A stretch of 64,000 nt of DNA from Clostridia bacterium (GTDB lineage: Bacteria > Bacillota > Clostridia > Oscillospirales > CAG-272), in assembly GCA_017453325.1 (NCBI GenBank), contig JAFTKK010000040.1, forward strand, positions 1 to 64,000, in the 5' to 3' direction. The notes below the pieces were generated by a model that was not told where the DNA came from, made no database searches, and was given only the letters and a program-made list of their open reading frames with translations. Positions 49,217 through 58,418 of the stretch are shown one piece after another (the stretch's first letter is position 1; each line of letters starts with the position of its first letter). A program made the translations under genes and the position numbers.

Positions 49217-49723
49217 TTATTCCTGCACAATTTCCATGGTTTCGATGACAACGGGCTCCACAGGCACATCCTGCATGTACCAACCGTAATTGCCGGTTTC
49301 AACGCCCGCGATCTTGTCAATAACATCGTCGCCCTCGATCACCTTACCGAAGCCCGCGTACTGTCCGTCAAGGTGCGGTGCGTTTGCATGCATCACGAAA
49401 AACTGAGAGGAAGCGGAGTTGGGATCGTTGGTGCGCGCCATGGAGAGCACGCCGCGCGTGTGCTTCAGGGTGTTGGTCTTGCAGCCGTTGGCGGCAAACT
49501 CACCCTTGATGGCAGCGGTCTCCTTATGTGCCATCTCCTCGGTATATCCGCCGCCCTGCAGCATGAAGCCTGCAATGACGCGATGGAAGATGAGGCCGTC
49601 GAAAAACTTCTTCTCGATCAGCGACAGGAAATTGGCCACCGTGAGAGGTGCCATTTCGGGGTAGAGCTCGGCGGTCATGGTGCCGAAATTTTTTACGTGA
49701 ATTTTGATCGTGGGATGGTTCAT
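49217..49723 (-). CDS. Cyclophilin-type peptidyl-prolyl cis-trans isomerase
   Basis: This 168-residue cytosolic cyclophilin has FHRVIAGFMLQGG (catalytic Arg/Phe region), SMARTNDPNSASSQFFV and LDGQYAGFGKV. It speeds up proline isomerisation in folding proteins. Three ATG codons lie in a row; I chose the last at 49723, which gives the best distance to AAGGAG. It is the final gene of a run of four minus-strand genes (phosphatase, mini-RNase III, deacetylase, cyclophilin). Confidence 0.95.
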   Translation of the reverse strand: MNHPTIKIHVKNFGTMTAELYPEMAPLTVANFLSLIEKKFFDGLIFHRVIAGFMLQGGGYTEEMAHKETAAIKGEFAANGCKTNTLKHTRGVLSMARTNDPNSASSQFFVMHANAPHLDGQYAGFGKVIEGDDVIDKIAGVETGNYGWYMQDVPVEPVVIETMEIVQE

Positions 49724-49753
49724 CATCATTCTCCTTATTTTTTGATCTTTTTG

Positions 49754-50557
49754 TTAAGCTGTTTTGAGGTCCACGGTGGCGCCTGCGGCAATGCGAACGG
49801 GGCTGCCGTCCACGGAGATCCAAACGTCGGTGGCGGTGGGATTATAGACGACGGTGCGATCTGCGGTAAACTCCAGCGAACGCAGGGCGGCATAGTAATC
49901 ATAGATCTCAATGTTGGTGGCATACCATACGTCGTCATCGCCGCCCGCCTCGGCGCAAAAGCGCTCGATGCGCTCCCAGTTGTTGTTTTTGTCAAACTCA
50001 AAGCTGTGTCCCCAAACGTAGAAAAGCGCCATGGGGTAATCGGTGGTCTTAAATTTTTCAAGCAGGTCAAAGAGCTTGGGGCTATCGTGGTGGCAGGTGG
50101 GGTGCCAGGCCATAAAATCCTCGGGCATACGGAAGCTGTCGGTCGCCTTGGTGGTGCGCGAATACTTCATGCCGAGGGGACGAAGCATATTGATGATATT
50201 CTCCGAGTAAAGACCGTAAGGATAAGACATACCGCGCACTGGGTAGCCGCAGCAGGCCTCCAGGTTACGGCGATCCTCCATGACCTCGTAAATCAGCTCC
50301 TCATCCGAGACCTTGTCAAGACGGGGGTGCGTCAGCGTGTGGCCCGAAATCTCGTGCCAGGTAAATTTATCGCGCACATCCTCAGCAGAAAGATATTTTT
50401 CATTGGTAAACTTACCCGAATTGAGATGGAAGGTGCCGCGAATGCCGTGCAGATTAAAAAGCTGCACCAAGCGCAGATCAAAGGTTCTGCCATCGTCATA
50501 GCTCATGGTGAGTGCCTTTTTCTTGCCGTCTTTATAATAATTGTATCTAATCGTCAT
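49754..50557 (-). CDS. Polysaccharide deacetylase-family protein
   Basis: This 267-residue NodB-homology protein has LTMSYDDGRTFDLRL (Asp-Asp motif 1), SGHTLTHPRLD (metal His motif 2, HTxTH) and RGMSYPYG. It has no signal peptide, so it may act inside the cell or on a small substrate rather than on peptidoglycan. The last about 45 residues form a small beta-rich tail. The ATG at 50557 has AAAGGAG upstream; mini-RNase III ends 16 bp before it. Confidence 0.9.
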   Translation of the reverse strand: MTIRYNYYKDGKKKALTMSYDDGRTFDLRLVQLFNLHGIRGTFHLNSGKFTNEKYLSAEDVRDKFTWHEISGHTLTHPRLDKVSDEELIYEVMEDRRNLEACCGYPVRGMSYPYGLYSENIINMLRPLGMKYSRTTKATDSFRMPEDFMAWHPTCHHDSPKLFDLLEKFKTTDYPMALFYVWGHSFEFDKNNNWERIERFCAEAGGDDDVWYATNIEIYDYYAALRSLEFTADRTVVYNPTATDVWISVDGSPVRIAAGATVDLKTA

Positions 50558-50573
50558 AATGCTCCTTTGCCGA

Positions 50574-50963
50574 TCATTCGGCGCTTTTGGTTTGATAAGC
50601 GATCTCAAACAGGGCTGCGGCGCGATCCTGCCTGCCCGTGAGGTAAAGATAGCCGAAAAGAGCCTCCATGCCCGTGGCGCTGCGGTACTCGGCTACGGTG
50701 GCGTTTTTGGGCGTGTTGGTGTGGCCAACGTTTCGGCCGCGCCGAAAGACGGCCGCCTCCTCCTCACTCAAATGCGGTAACAGCTTTGCCATGGCCGCCG
50801 CTTGCGAGGGGGCGCTGACAAAGGCGCGCGCGTGGTTATTGAGGGACTTGGAGGAGGAATGCCCCTCCCCTACCAGGCGGCGACGCACCAGCAGCTCGAT
50901 CACGCTATCGCCAAAATACGCAAGTGCTGCGGTGCTGACCGTGCGAACGTCTATTTCCGTCAT
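50574..50963 (-). CDS. mrnC: Mini-ribonuclease III
   Basis: This 129-residue RNase III-type domain lacks the dsRNA-binding domain. LAYFGDSVIELLVRRRL (catalytic Asp) and AEYRSATGMEALFGYLYL (catalytic Glu) are typical. It matures 23S rRNA ends in Firmicutes. Elsewhere it is usually next to cysS; here it overlaps a histidine-phosphatase gene by ATGA. Confidence 0.95.
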   Translation of the reverse strand: MTEIDVRTVSTAALAYFGDSVIELLVRRRLVGEGHSSSKSLNNHARAFVSAPSQAAAMAKLLPHLSEEEAAVFRRGRNVGHTNTPKNATVAEYRSATGMEALFGYLYLTGRQDRAAALFEIAYQTKSAE

Positions 50964-51667
50964 GGCGTTGGCTCCTTTGCAAAATCGGGATAGAAAAAGC
51001 GACCGGAGAGTGCAGCGGCATTGCCCTCTTTGAGGGGGGAGGAAAGAAGCTCACCGACCAGGTGGTCACAGCAACGGAAGGCAATGGCGGAAAAATGGCC
51101 GTCATCCTCCACGGCAAGGCTATGATAAGAGGCGTTTGGCAAGTAGGGCACCTCGTAGCGCCCGGCGAGAGGCAAACCGAAAAAATGCGAGACCGCGAGG
51201 CTGAGCAGCGACCCGTGTGCCACAACGGCAATGCATTTTCCGCGATTTTCACGCACGATGCGCGAAATAGCGGCAGCGGCGCGCAGGCGCGCGTCGGTAA
51301 AGCTCTCACCGTTTGGCATTTGCAGCTTTTCGGGCTCCTCATGCCAGTTGTGCCAGATCTCGGGCCAGTTGGCCCTCGTCTCCGCAAAGGTCACACCGTC
51401 AAGATCACCCATATCCATTTCCCTCAGCTCATACACGGTGTGTATGGGCATTTCTCGCGTGCCGCGCACGCCCTCGGCGGTCATGACGGCACGGCAGAGC
51501 GTGCTGGCATAGATCACATCGGGGCGGATCTTGGCGAAGGGGGCGGTAAGTGCGGCGGCCTGCCGCATACCGAGTGCATTTAGGGGCTGATTGGACTTAC
51601 AGCCATTATAGCAGCCGACCAGATTGTTATCTGTCTGGCCGTGTCTGATCAAGTAAAGCGTCGTCAT
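50960..51667 (-). CDS. Histidine phosphatase (phosphoglycerate-mutase-like)
   Basis: This 235-residue protein has the catalytic LIRHGQTDNN, TLCRAVMTAEGV, ELREMDMGDLDG and VVAHGSLLSLAV with the second His. It could be a phosphosugar or cobalamin-pathway (CobC-like) phosphatase; sequence alone does not decide. Its own consensus promoter lies upstream (51719-51748), and it overlaps mrnC by 4 bp. Confidence 0.92.
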   Translation of the reverse strand: MTTLYLIRHGQTDNNLVGCYNGCKSNQPLNALGMRQAAALTAPFAKIRPDVIYASTLCRAVMTAEGVRGTREMPIHTVYELREMDMGDLDGVTFAETRANWPEIWHNWHEEPEKLQMPNGESFTDARLRAAAAISRIVRENRGKCIAVVAHGSLLSLAVSHFFGLPLAGRYEVPYLPNASYHSLAVEDDGHFSAIAFRCCDHLVGELLSSPLKEGNAAALSGRFFYPDFAKEPTP

Positions 51668-51718
51668 ATGCTACACCTTTCTATAGCCAAACCCACAAGA
51701 TTAGAGCAGTCTCGCTTC

Positions 51719-51748
51719 AGTATACCACTTGCGGCGCATCCTTGTCAA
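51719..51748 (-). promoter_or_regulatory. Sigma-A promoter of phosphatase-mrnC-deacetylase-cyclophilin run
   Basis: TTGACA (complement of 51743-51748) and TATACT (complement of 51719-51724) are 18 bp apart, 52 bp upstream of the start. Confidence 0.85.
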
Positions 51749-51778
51749 GCGTGATGAAGACAAAGAACGCCGCAGGCA

Positions 51779-54046
51779 TCAAAGGCCAATGTGCGTATAT
51801 TCACCTGCGGTAAGCAAAGACGCCTCGCGCGTGTGGCAGGTAAAGAGCAGGCATTGACCGCCCGCGCGGCAAAAGGTCTCAAGCACGCCGAGCAGATGGG
51901 CGGTGCGTTGGTCGTCGAGATGTGCGGTCACCTCGTCAAGCAACAGAGGAAGAGGCTCCTTGGTGATGAGCTCCGCAAGACCCAGACGCAGCGCAAAATA
52001 GGCCGCGTCGCGGCATCCTGCGCTGAAATGAGAAAGCGGAAGATTCCCCTCCGGGGTGCTGACCGACACCGTAAAATCATCCGACAAGCAAAGCGCGCGG
52101 TAGCGGCCGTCGGTCAATCTTTCAAAGATGGCAGAGGCGCTTTCGGCCAAGGTGGGCAGAATGCTGCCGCGCAGCGTTTCATTTGCCTCGGCAAGCGCGT
52201 CGCTCGCCATCTTGACAGCAGCAAGACGTTGCCTTGCGGCAGCCAGCTCCTTTTCAACCTCGGTCTTTTCGGTAAGCAGGGCAGCGGGGTCGGAGGATAC
52301 CGCCATCACGGCGATCTCCTCTCGCTCGGCAGCAGCCAGCTTTTCGGTAATTCCGCGCACGGTCTCGCGCAAAAAGGCGGCGCGTCGCTCAAGCTCGGCG
52401 GCATCCGCCGTGGGTGCAGGCAGCGCAGCACGCGCCGCGCGCAGCGCCCCTTCCTCGGCAGCATCAAGTCCGCTTGCCAGCGCTTCGGTGCGGCTTTTGG
52501 CATTTTCATACCGCAAACGCTCCTCGGCATAGGTGCTTTGCCGTACGGCGACACGCTCACGCAGGGCTTGAAGCTGCTGTGCGGCCTCGGCGTGTGTGCG
52601 GCAGGCGGGCAGCCCCATGGCCGCAAGCGCCTGCGCGAGCTTCTCAAAGGCCTCTCGCTCCTGCGCGGTAGCCGTCTGCAAAAGCGCGGCCGCCCTTTGC
52701 TGCACGGCGTGCGTCTCCGCACGCTCCGCCACCTCGTCCGCATACTGCGCCAAAAGCGTGCGCAGCATCGACGGAGATTTCAGCTGCATATGGCGGTAAA
52801 AGCGACGCTCACCAAGCCAAAGCGAGATTCGCCACGCAAAAAAGAAGAGAAACAGCAAGGCAGAACCACCCGATGCCCAAAAGAGCCGGGGTAGGCGCGT
52901 TTTCAAGAGCAGCCCAAACGGGAGCAGCACCAAAGCGGCCACGGCGAGCACAATGAGCATCATGCTGCAAAAACGCTTTTTCGCGGCGAAGCTGCGCGCT
53001 TTGCGTGCGATCTTATCCACACCGCCGTTTTGCTCAATATAGGCGGCAACGGTGTCGTTTACGAGGGTGTTTGACGCGCGGTCAAGGCGCACGGTCTCGT
53101 CGGTGCAGAGCGACACGCTTGCCTCGGCGGCAGCGTGACGGTAAAGCAGGCCGTTGGCCTCCTCCAACGCTTTGGGTGTGGGCAGGGGCTCCTGCTCCCC
53201 CGCAGTAAGGCGCGGCCTGTCGGTAAGCAAGCTTTTTTCCTCGTCTGCGGCGCGATGCCACGCATCGTAACGCGCAAGGTGACGGTCAAGCTCGGCAGCG
53301 CGGAGCATATTTTCGGCTTGCGCCAGCTCCTTGTTTTTATCCTGCAGGAGCATACTGTAGCGCGATTTATCGTTGCGCAGCACGCGCAGACGCTCGGCGT
53401 GCTCACGCGCGGCGGCAAGAGACTCGCCCAGCGCTTCGCTTTTTTCCTCCAGCGCGGCGATCCTACCGCCGCGACCGCGGTTGTGCTGCAGCGCACGGCG
53501 TGCATCGTCAAGAATCCGTTCGGCGGTGGCAAGCTGTGCGCCACCCTCACCGAAAAAGAGCAGCTCGCCGACCGAATCCCCCGTCGTGGCGGTGGCAACG
53601 CCGTCTATTTCCGACTGGCGCACACACACGCTGCTATGGTAAAGCGCCACAGGGAGAGACAAAAAATATTCTCCGGGGCTTTTGCCCTCGAGATCAACGG
53701 CGCTATGCGTGGTATCGCATACCACGGAAAGCTGCTCCGCAGGCATCTCGCGCCCACCCAAGGTGTGCAAAATATAATCACGGCGCACGGTATACGTGGC
53801 TTCCTGCCAGATGAAGGTCACGCTGCCCGCGGCACGGTGCGTTTTGCGGGAAAGGCGCTTATAGCGCTCCTCCCCGTCAGCGCCGCCGCGGCGGGGGAAG
53901 CCGTAAAACAGGAAGCGAAGCAGCGCTTGCAGCGTGCTTTTTCCACTCTCGTTCGCCCCCTCGATCAAATTCATGCCCGAGCCGAAGGTAAAGTCACGCT
54001 CGGTGAGGCAACCGAATTCCTCGGCGTAAAGATGGATCAGCTTCAT
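51779..54046 (-). CDS. yhaN: YhaN-like SMC/Rad50-type ATPase
   Basis: This 755-residue ATPase has a split head: Walker A GANESGKST near the N-terminus, and Walker B PLLLDEVTAHLDD plus an atypical signature (HFSAGCRDAAYF) near the C-terminus. The middle is helical, coiled-coil-like, and broken at about 345-400 by two membrane segments, as in Bacillus YhaN. With the YhaO-like nuclease upstream (ATGA overlap) it resembles an SbcC-SbcD-like DNA-processing pair held at the membrane. Confidence 0.9.
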   Translation of the reverse strand: MKLIHLYAEEFGCLTERDFTFGSGMNLIEGANESGKSTLQALLRFLFYGFPRRGGADGEERYKRLSRKTHRAAGSVTFIWQEATYTVRRDYILHTLGGREMPAEQLSVVCDTTHSAVDLEGKSPGEYFLSLPVALYHSSVCVRQSEIDGVATATTGDSVGELLFFGEGGAQLATAERILDDARRALQHNRGRGGRIAALEEKSEALGESLAAAREHAERLRVLRNDKSRYSMLLQDKNKELAQAENMLRAAELDRHLARYDAWHRAADEEKSLLTDRPRLTAGEQEPLPTPKALEEANGLLYRHAAAEASVSLCTDETVRLDRASNTLVNDTVAAYIEQNGGVDKIARKARSFAAKKRFCSMMLIVLAVAALVLLPFGLLLKTRLPRLFWASGGSALLFLFFFAWRISLWLGERRFYRHMQLKSPSMLRTLLAQYADEVAERAETHAVQQRAAALLQTATAQEREAFEKLAQALAAMGLPACRTHAEAAQQLQALRERVAVRQSTYAEERLRYENAKSRTEALASGLDAAEEGALRAARAALPAPTADAAELERRAAFLRETVRGITEKLAAAEREEIAVMAVSSDPAALLTEKTEVEKELAAARQRLAAVKMASDALAEANETLRGSILPTLAESASAIFERLTDGRYRALCLSDDFTVSVSTPEGNLPLSHFSAGCRDAAYFALRLGLAELITKEPLPLLLDEVTAHLDDQRTAHLLGVLETFCRAGGQCLLFTCHTREASLLTAGEYTHIGL

Positions 54047-55152
54047 AGAATATCCCTCCCCGCGAGGGCCGTAAAGCCAAGGCGCAGCGCCTCGGCGGCG
54101 ACGGCACGCTCATCCTCATCGTCGCTCTCAAGGCGCGGCTGCATGGCGCGGTAAAACGCGCCGCGAAGCCCTAAATCCTTTTCAAGAAATGCCACATCAT
54201 ATAGCGGCAGGGTCTCATCGCGCACCTCAAAAAGCGCCAGCTCCGTCCCGAGACGAGACAGCGCTGCGACATCGGGCACGCAGGAGGCACTCACCGCGCC
54301 GCGCAAAATGACGCGCAGGGCGACCTCGGAGGAATACGCGGCGTCGTTCAGGGCAGCTGCAACGCGCCCGCGCACCTCCTCACCGCGATCGGCGCCCGTG
54401 CAATCCACTTCGAGTATTTCAAACCGATCGGCCGTGCTTTCAAGATGCGTCACGTTCACGCGGCCGCCATTGATCTCCACAAGATTGGCTTGTCCCGCAC
54501 CGCACTCGTCAAAGCCGCGACCGACAAGAAAGCCGCTATAGGCCACCACGGTATCGCCAAAGCGGCGCACCGGCATGGGCTTATGCACGTGTCCAAGCGC
54601 CGCATACGCAAAGCCGGAGGCGGCAAGCGCACCCGAGGTGATGGGTGCATAGGGCGAAAGAGGCGAGAGGAGATCGGCATGGGCGAGCAACAGATTGACG
54701 CGATCGGTGGGAAGCTCGGCACGGCGCGGCAAGGTCGGCGCCTTGGCCGTTTCCCCGATAAAGGCGTAACCGTACACGTTTACCCCCAGCTCGGGCAGCT
54801 CAAAAAACGCGAGGCTCTCCTCGCGGAACAAACAAACGTTGGCGGGCAGGTCGGCCGTATCCCAAAAGGAGCCCGCGCGATAAGGATCGTGATTGCCGGG
54901 GGCGATCACCACGGGAAGGCCCACGCGGGCAAGCAGGTCAAAAAAGCGCGCTGCGGTATCGGGATCGGGCGTGGCGCTGTCAAAGCAATCACCCGCAAAC
55001 AAAAGCAGGTCGACCTGCCTTTGCAGGGCATCTGCAATCACGGCCTCGAGCGCCTCAAAGGCGCGTGCGCGTCTCACCGCCGCCGCACGCGGCGAAAAGG
55101 CGGAAAAGGAGCTGCCGAGATGCAGATCTCCCACGTGCAAAAAACGAAGCAT
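54043..55152 (-). CDS. yhaO: YhaO-like metallophosphoesterase DNA nuclease
   Basis: This 369-residue calcineurin-like phosphoesterase of the SbcD/Mre11 group has the metal motifs in order: GDLHLG, GDCFDS, GNHDP, LLAHADL and GHVHKP. The C-terminal about 130 residues form a capping/interaction region. The GGAGG box is strong. It is the first gene of the YhaO-YhaN operon from the promoter at 55196-55224. Confidence 0.93.
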   Translation of the reverse strand: MLRFLHVGDLHLGSSFSAFSPRAAAVRRARAFEALEAVIADALQRQVDLLLFAGDCFDSATPDPDTAARFFDLLARVGLPVVIAPGNHDPYRAGSFWDTADLPANVCLFREESLAFFELPELGVNVYGYAFIGETAKAPTLPRRAELPTDRVNLLLAHADLLSPLSPYAPITSGALAASGFAYAALGHVHKPMPVRRFGDTVVAYSGFLVGRGFDECGAGQANLVEINGGRVNVTHLESTADRFEILEVDCTGADRGEEVRGRVAAALNDAAYSSEVALRVILRGAVSASCVPDVAALSRLGTELALFEVRDETLPLYDVAFLEKDLGLRGAFYRAMQPRLESDDEDERAVAAEALRLGFTALAGRDIL

Positions 55153-55195
55153 GCCGTATCACCTCCTATAAAAGCATCATGAATTTACTGATTGA

Positions 55196-55224
55196 ATTAT
55201 ATCACATTTCAACCTGCGGCGCAA
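55196..55224 (-). promoter_or_regulatory. Sigma-A promoter of yhaO-yhaN
   Basis: TTGCGC (complement of 55219-55224) and TATAAT (complement of 55196-55201) are 17 bp apart. Confidence 0.7.
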
Positions 55225-55254
55225 GGCGCATTTCCCGCATTTTGCCGCGTGGGG

Positions 55255-55283
55255 TTGATTTTATTTCACTTTCGTGATAAAAT
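55255..55283 (+). promoter_or_regulatory. Sigma-A promoter of DUF445 gene
   Basis: TTGATT 55255-55260, 17 bp, TAAAAT 55278-55283; the ATG follows at 55315 with AAAGGAG. Confidence 0.75.
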
Positions 55284-55314
55284 AAAAGTACCACTCAACA
55301 CAAAGGAGTACACG

Positions 55315-56199
55315 ATGGAAACGATAATGGAAATCCTCGTATGGTTGGCGGGACCCGTTGTGGGTGCCGTGATCGGTATTTTTACAAACTACATCGCCGT
55401 GAAGATGCTGTTTCGCCCCTACCGCGAAAAGTACATCGGCAAATGGCGCTTGCCCTTTACCCCCGGCATCATTCCGCGCAGACAGCCAGCGCTCGCCGCA
55501 GCCCTTGGCCGCATGGTCAGTGAAAAGCTGGTGTGCGAGGAGGATATCAAGCGTGCGCTGCTTTCCGACGAGGTGACCGAGACCGTGGTGAATGCCATAT
55601 TGGCACTTCCGCCCGTGCGCGAATCGGGCGAGATGCTCCTCTCCGGCACCTACGATATCCAGCGCGAAAAGCTGCTGAATCTTTTGACCGACAAGATCGT
55701 TACCGGCATAGCCGGGCTTGACCTCAACGACCTGCTGACGCGCGAGGGCGCAAACATTGCAGCCGGCATCAGCCAGCGCAACCCCTTGGTCGGTATGTTT
55801 TTAAACGAGGGCACGATCGCATCGCTTGCGCCCACCCTCACCGAGCGCATTCTTGCCTTTTTGGAGGGGGACGGCAAGGTCAAGCTGCACGCGCTGCTTG
55901 ACGCCGAGGCCGCCAAGCTGGAGGAAAAGCCGATCGGCGAGATGTTTGGCACGCGCGAGGAGGTAGCCCCCGTCCTTGCCTCGGTCTACCATCGCCTTGT
56001 CAGCGATCACGCCGACAATATCGCCTCTCGCTTCCACATTGCCGAGATCGTGGAAAAGCGCGTCACGGCCATGCCCCCCGAGGATCTTGAAAAGCTGATT
56101 CTTTCGGTCATGAAAAAGGAGCTCAACGACGTCATTCAGCTTGGTGCCGTGATCGGCTTTGTGATGGGTATTTTCACGACGCTGATCAACATGATCTGA
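55315..56199 (+). CDS. DUF445 (YheB-like) membrane protein
   Basis: This 294-residue protein has an N-terminal membrane helix (about 5-28), then the family motif FTNYIAVKMLFRPYREKYIGKW (given in part as NYIAVKMLFRP) and PFTPGIIPRR. A long helical middle is followed by a C-terminal membrane helix (about 272-290). In Bacillus the relative YheB is linked to sporulation or the envelope, with no defined activity. It is convergent with spoIIIAG across a terminator. Confidence 0.92.
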   Translation: METIMEILVWLAGPVVGAVIGIFTNYIAVKMLFRPYREKYIGKWRLPFTPGIIPRRQPALAAALGRMVSEKLVCEEDIKRALLSDEVTETVVNAILALPPVRESGEMLLSGTYDIQREKLLNLLTDKIVTGIAGLDLNDLLTREGANIAAGISQRNPLVGMFLNEGTIASLAPTLTERILAFLEGDGKVKLHALLDAEAAKLEEKPIGEMFGTREEVAPVLASVYHRLVSDHADNIASRFHIAEIVEKRVTAMPPEDLEKLILSVMKKELNDVIQLGAVIGFVMGIFTTLINMI

Positions 56200-56212
56200 C
56201 ACCGCCAAGGCG

Positions 56213-56255
56213 GAAAAAGCCCGCCCCTGTCTGTAGGACAGGGGCGGGCTTTTCT
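56213..56255. terminator. Bidirectional terminator between DUF445 gene and spoIIIAG
   Basis: AAAAGCCCGCCCCTGTC and GACAGGGGCGGGCTTTT flank a TGTAG loop. It ends the spoIIIA operon right after AG, where AH would normally follow. Confidence 0.95.
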
Positions 56256-56266
56256 TTGTACCGTGC

Positions 56267-56770
56267 TCACGATTTGCCCGTGACAAACACGCGGTTGGCA
56301 GAAATACCGAGCGTGGTGGCGACAAGCTCGGTGAGCGTTTGCCTGACCGCCGCGCTGTTGCCGCCGCGGCACACGATGCCAACACCCCCCACAACGGGGG
56401 CGGAAATGCGCTCAAAAAGCGCCTCCTCGCTGCTGCCGGAGCCGACGAGAACGGGTTTGCCGTCTCCATCCTCGGTATATGAGACGGTATAGCCGCCCTC
56501 AAGCGTGATCATCACATCAACATCCCCCACGCCCTGTACCGCCTCGCACAGTGCTTTGATCTGCTTTTCGAGGTGGAGCTCATACGCTTCGACTTCAGCC
56601 ACACGTGCCGCAAGGGCATCCGTGCTCTCCTCCTTTGTGCTCGTTTCACCCATGCCGCCAAGCAGCAAAAGCAACACGCCGAGCAAGCCGCCGCCGATTA
56701 AAATCCACAGCCGCCCCTTTGTGCGCACAAAGGATAAAAAACCGTGGCTTTTACTCTTATTTTCTCCCAT
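56267..56770 (-). CDS. spoIIIAG: Stage III sporulation protein AG
   Basis: This 167-residue protein has one membrane helix (about 20-40), followed by a YscJ/FliF-like ring-building domain containing GVGDVDVMITLEGG and GVGIVCRGGNSAAVR. In Bacillus AG forms a large ring in the intermembrane space of the engulfed forespore. The ATG at 56770 overlaps the AF stop as TAATG. Here it is the last gene of the operon, unlike the usual AA-AH order. Confidence 0.94.
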   Translation of the reverse strand: MGENKSKSHGFLSFVRTKGRLWILIGGGLLGVLLLLLGGMGETSTKEESTDALAARVAEVEAYELHLEKQIKALCEAVQGVGDVDVMITLEGGYTVSYTEDGDGKPVLVGSGSSEEALFERISAPVVGGVGIVCRGGNSAAVRQTLTELVATTLGISANRVFVTGKS

Positions 56771-57243
56771 TATCTGACCTCCGTTTCGCAATGCAATCGC
56801 GCCGAGATATCGGCGGCAATGACGTCGGGATCCTGCAGCAGCGCCCTGCCCGACAAATAGATCTCTATCAGATGCAAATTGCCCTCGCTGTCAAAATGGA
56901 CGTAAATATCCGCATCCTCCTCGGCAATACCGTATTCCTGCGACAGAAATAACGCGAGCCCCTTTTGAAGATCCTGCGCACACCCCTCCTGCACGGCGCG
57001 ATCAAAGATATCCTGATAGTGCGCCTCGCTCTCCTCCGGCGCTTCACCCACCAGCTTCTCAAAGGCAAGGTCGGGGGCGGTGCCGAGCAAGGAAAAGAAG
57101 GGACGCGCAAGCAAGAGCAGCACCGCAAGCGACACCAAAAGGCGCAACGCCGTTTTGGTACCGCTGCCCTCCCCCGGCAGCAGGAGCTCACAAAGCGCGG
57201 CCGCGAACGCAACGCCAAACAGGGCCAATACCGTGTTTCCCAT
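56770..57243 (-). CDS. spoIIIAF: Stage III sporulation protein AF
   Basis: This 157-residue protein has two N-terminal membrane helices (about 5-22 and 30-52) and a soluble C-terminal ring-building-like domain with YGIAEEDADIYVHFD. It is part of the mother-cell side of the SpoIIIA-SpoIIQ channel. It lies 8 bp after AE and overlaps AG. Confidence 0.92.
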   Translation of the reverse strand: MGNTVLALFGVAFAAALCELLLPGEGSGTKTALRLLVSLAVLLLLARPFFSLLGTAPDLAFEKLVGEAPEESEAHYQDIFDRAVQEGCAQDLQKGLALFLSQEYGIAEEDADIYVHFDSEGNLHLIEIYLSGRALLQDPDVIAADISARLHCETEVR

Positions 57244-57251
57244 ATCTCACC

Positions 57252-58418
57252 TCATATGGCCGTTGCCGCGTGAGCAAGGAGCGTCAGAGAAAACACGGTC
57301 ATCACGAACAGGCACGCGATCACGGCAAGAAAATAGCCCCAGATGCCCGCGAGCTCACCAAGCAATCTTTCCTCCTGCGGGCAGGAAAGCAGCGACGCCA
57401 CCGCGCCGCAAAGCAAAAAGGCAAGGCGCGTGATGAGCACCGACAAAAAGCAGGGCAAAAAGAGGAAAAACACCACGAAAATGCCGCCCGTGCCGACCAC
57501 GCCGCGCAGATAGGATACGCTGCCCGCCACGGTGCGCAGGCTCTCGGACACCGACCCGCCCACCACGGGCAGAAAGCTGCCCGCAGCAAAGCGCACGGTG
57601 CGCAGCGCAAGTGTATCGCTCCCCTTGGCAAGCGTTTGCTGCGTGCCGAGCACAAATGTCAGCAGCATCATAAAAAAGGAAAGCCCCCACGTGAAGGTAC
57701 GGCGCACAAGCGTGGCCAGCGCGCGCAAGGAGGCCTTTCCAGACACGGCATCGGTCACGGCAAGCGCCAAAAGGCCGTTTGCCACGGGAACCACCGCGCC
57801 GCTGCAAACCGTTTCCAGTATCGCGAGAAATCCACTCATCACGCCGTGATTGGCCACCGCCGCACCGACGTTGCCTCCCATAGCATACAAAACGCCCATC
57901 AAAGGGATAAGCGAGAGGCAAAGTGCGCGAACGGTATCAAAAAAACGGTCTATTTGTGCAAATCTCGTTTCCTCTCCCGCGAAAAGCAGCCCCGTGATGG
58001 CAAGGGCTGCAATGAGCGACACCGCGCGCCCCATGCCGCTTTGCTTTTCGAGGGTAACGGCGCGAAAGGTGGCCGAAAGCACAAGGATCCCGCAAATGCG
58101 GGCAAGGAGGGAAAGCGCATTTACCACCGTCACGCCCGTGACCTGCCCCACGACGCGAAAAACGGCTGCGGGTGTGCTGAGCTCCGCCACGCTATCGCCC
58201 ACCGCCGCAAGATCCTCCGAAAAAAAGTCGGTCGGCAGCAGCTCTGCCACCTCGGGGGGAATTTCCCCCACAAACGCCTGCCACGCCTCCTGCAGCTCCG
58301 CGTTTTCGAGCGTAGCATCACCCGTGTCGGATTGTGCTGCCACGGGGCAGGAAAGCAGCAGCAACAATCCCGCGAGGCAAACAACCAACCAAATACGTTT
58401 TTTTCCTTTTCTTGTCAT
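57252..58418 (-). CDS. spoIIIAE: Stage III sporulation protein AE
   Basis: This 388-residue polytopic protein has a signal peptide (about 1-28, ending AAQS), a short extracellular helical part, and then six or more membrane segments. Typical family segments include MGRAVSLIAALAITGLLF and VVGGSVSESLRTV. It is the largest membrane component of the SpoIIIA complex. Its start overlaps the AD stop by 4 bp. Confidence 0.94.
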   Translation of the reverse strand: MTRKGKKRIWLVVCLAGLLLLLSCPVAAQSDTGDATLENAELQEAWQAFVGEIPPEVAELLPTDFFSEDLAAVGDSVAELSTPAAVFRVVGQVTGVTVVNALSLLARICGILVLSATFRAVTLEKQSGMGRAVSLIAALAITGLLFAGEETRFAQIDRFFDTVRALCLSLIPLMGVLYAMGGNVGAAVANHGVMSGFLAILETVCSGAVVPVANGLLALAVTDAVSGKASLRALATLVRRTFTWGLSFFMMLLTFVLGTQQTLAKGSDTLALRTVRFAAGSFLPVVGGSVSESLRTVAGSVSYLRGVVGTGGIFVVFFLFLPCFLSVLITRLAFLLCGAVASLLSCPQEERLLGELAGIWGYFLAVIACLFVMTVFSLTLLAHAATAI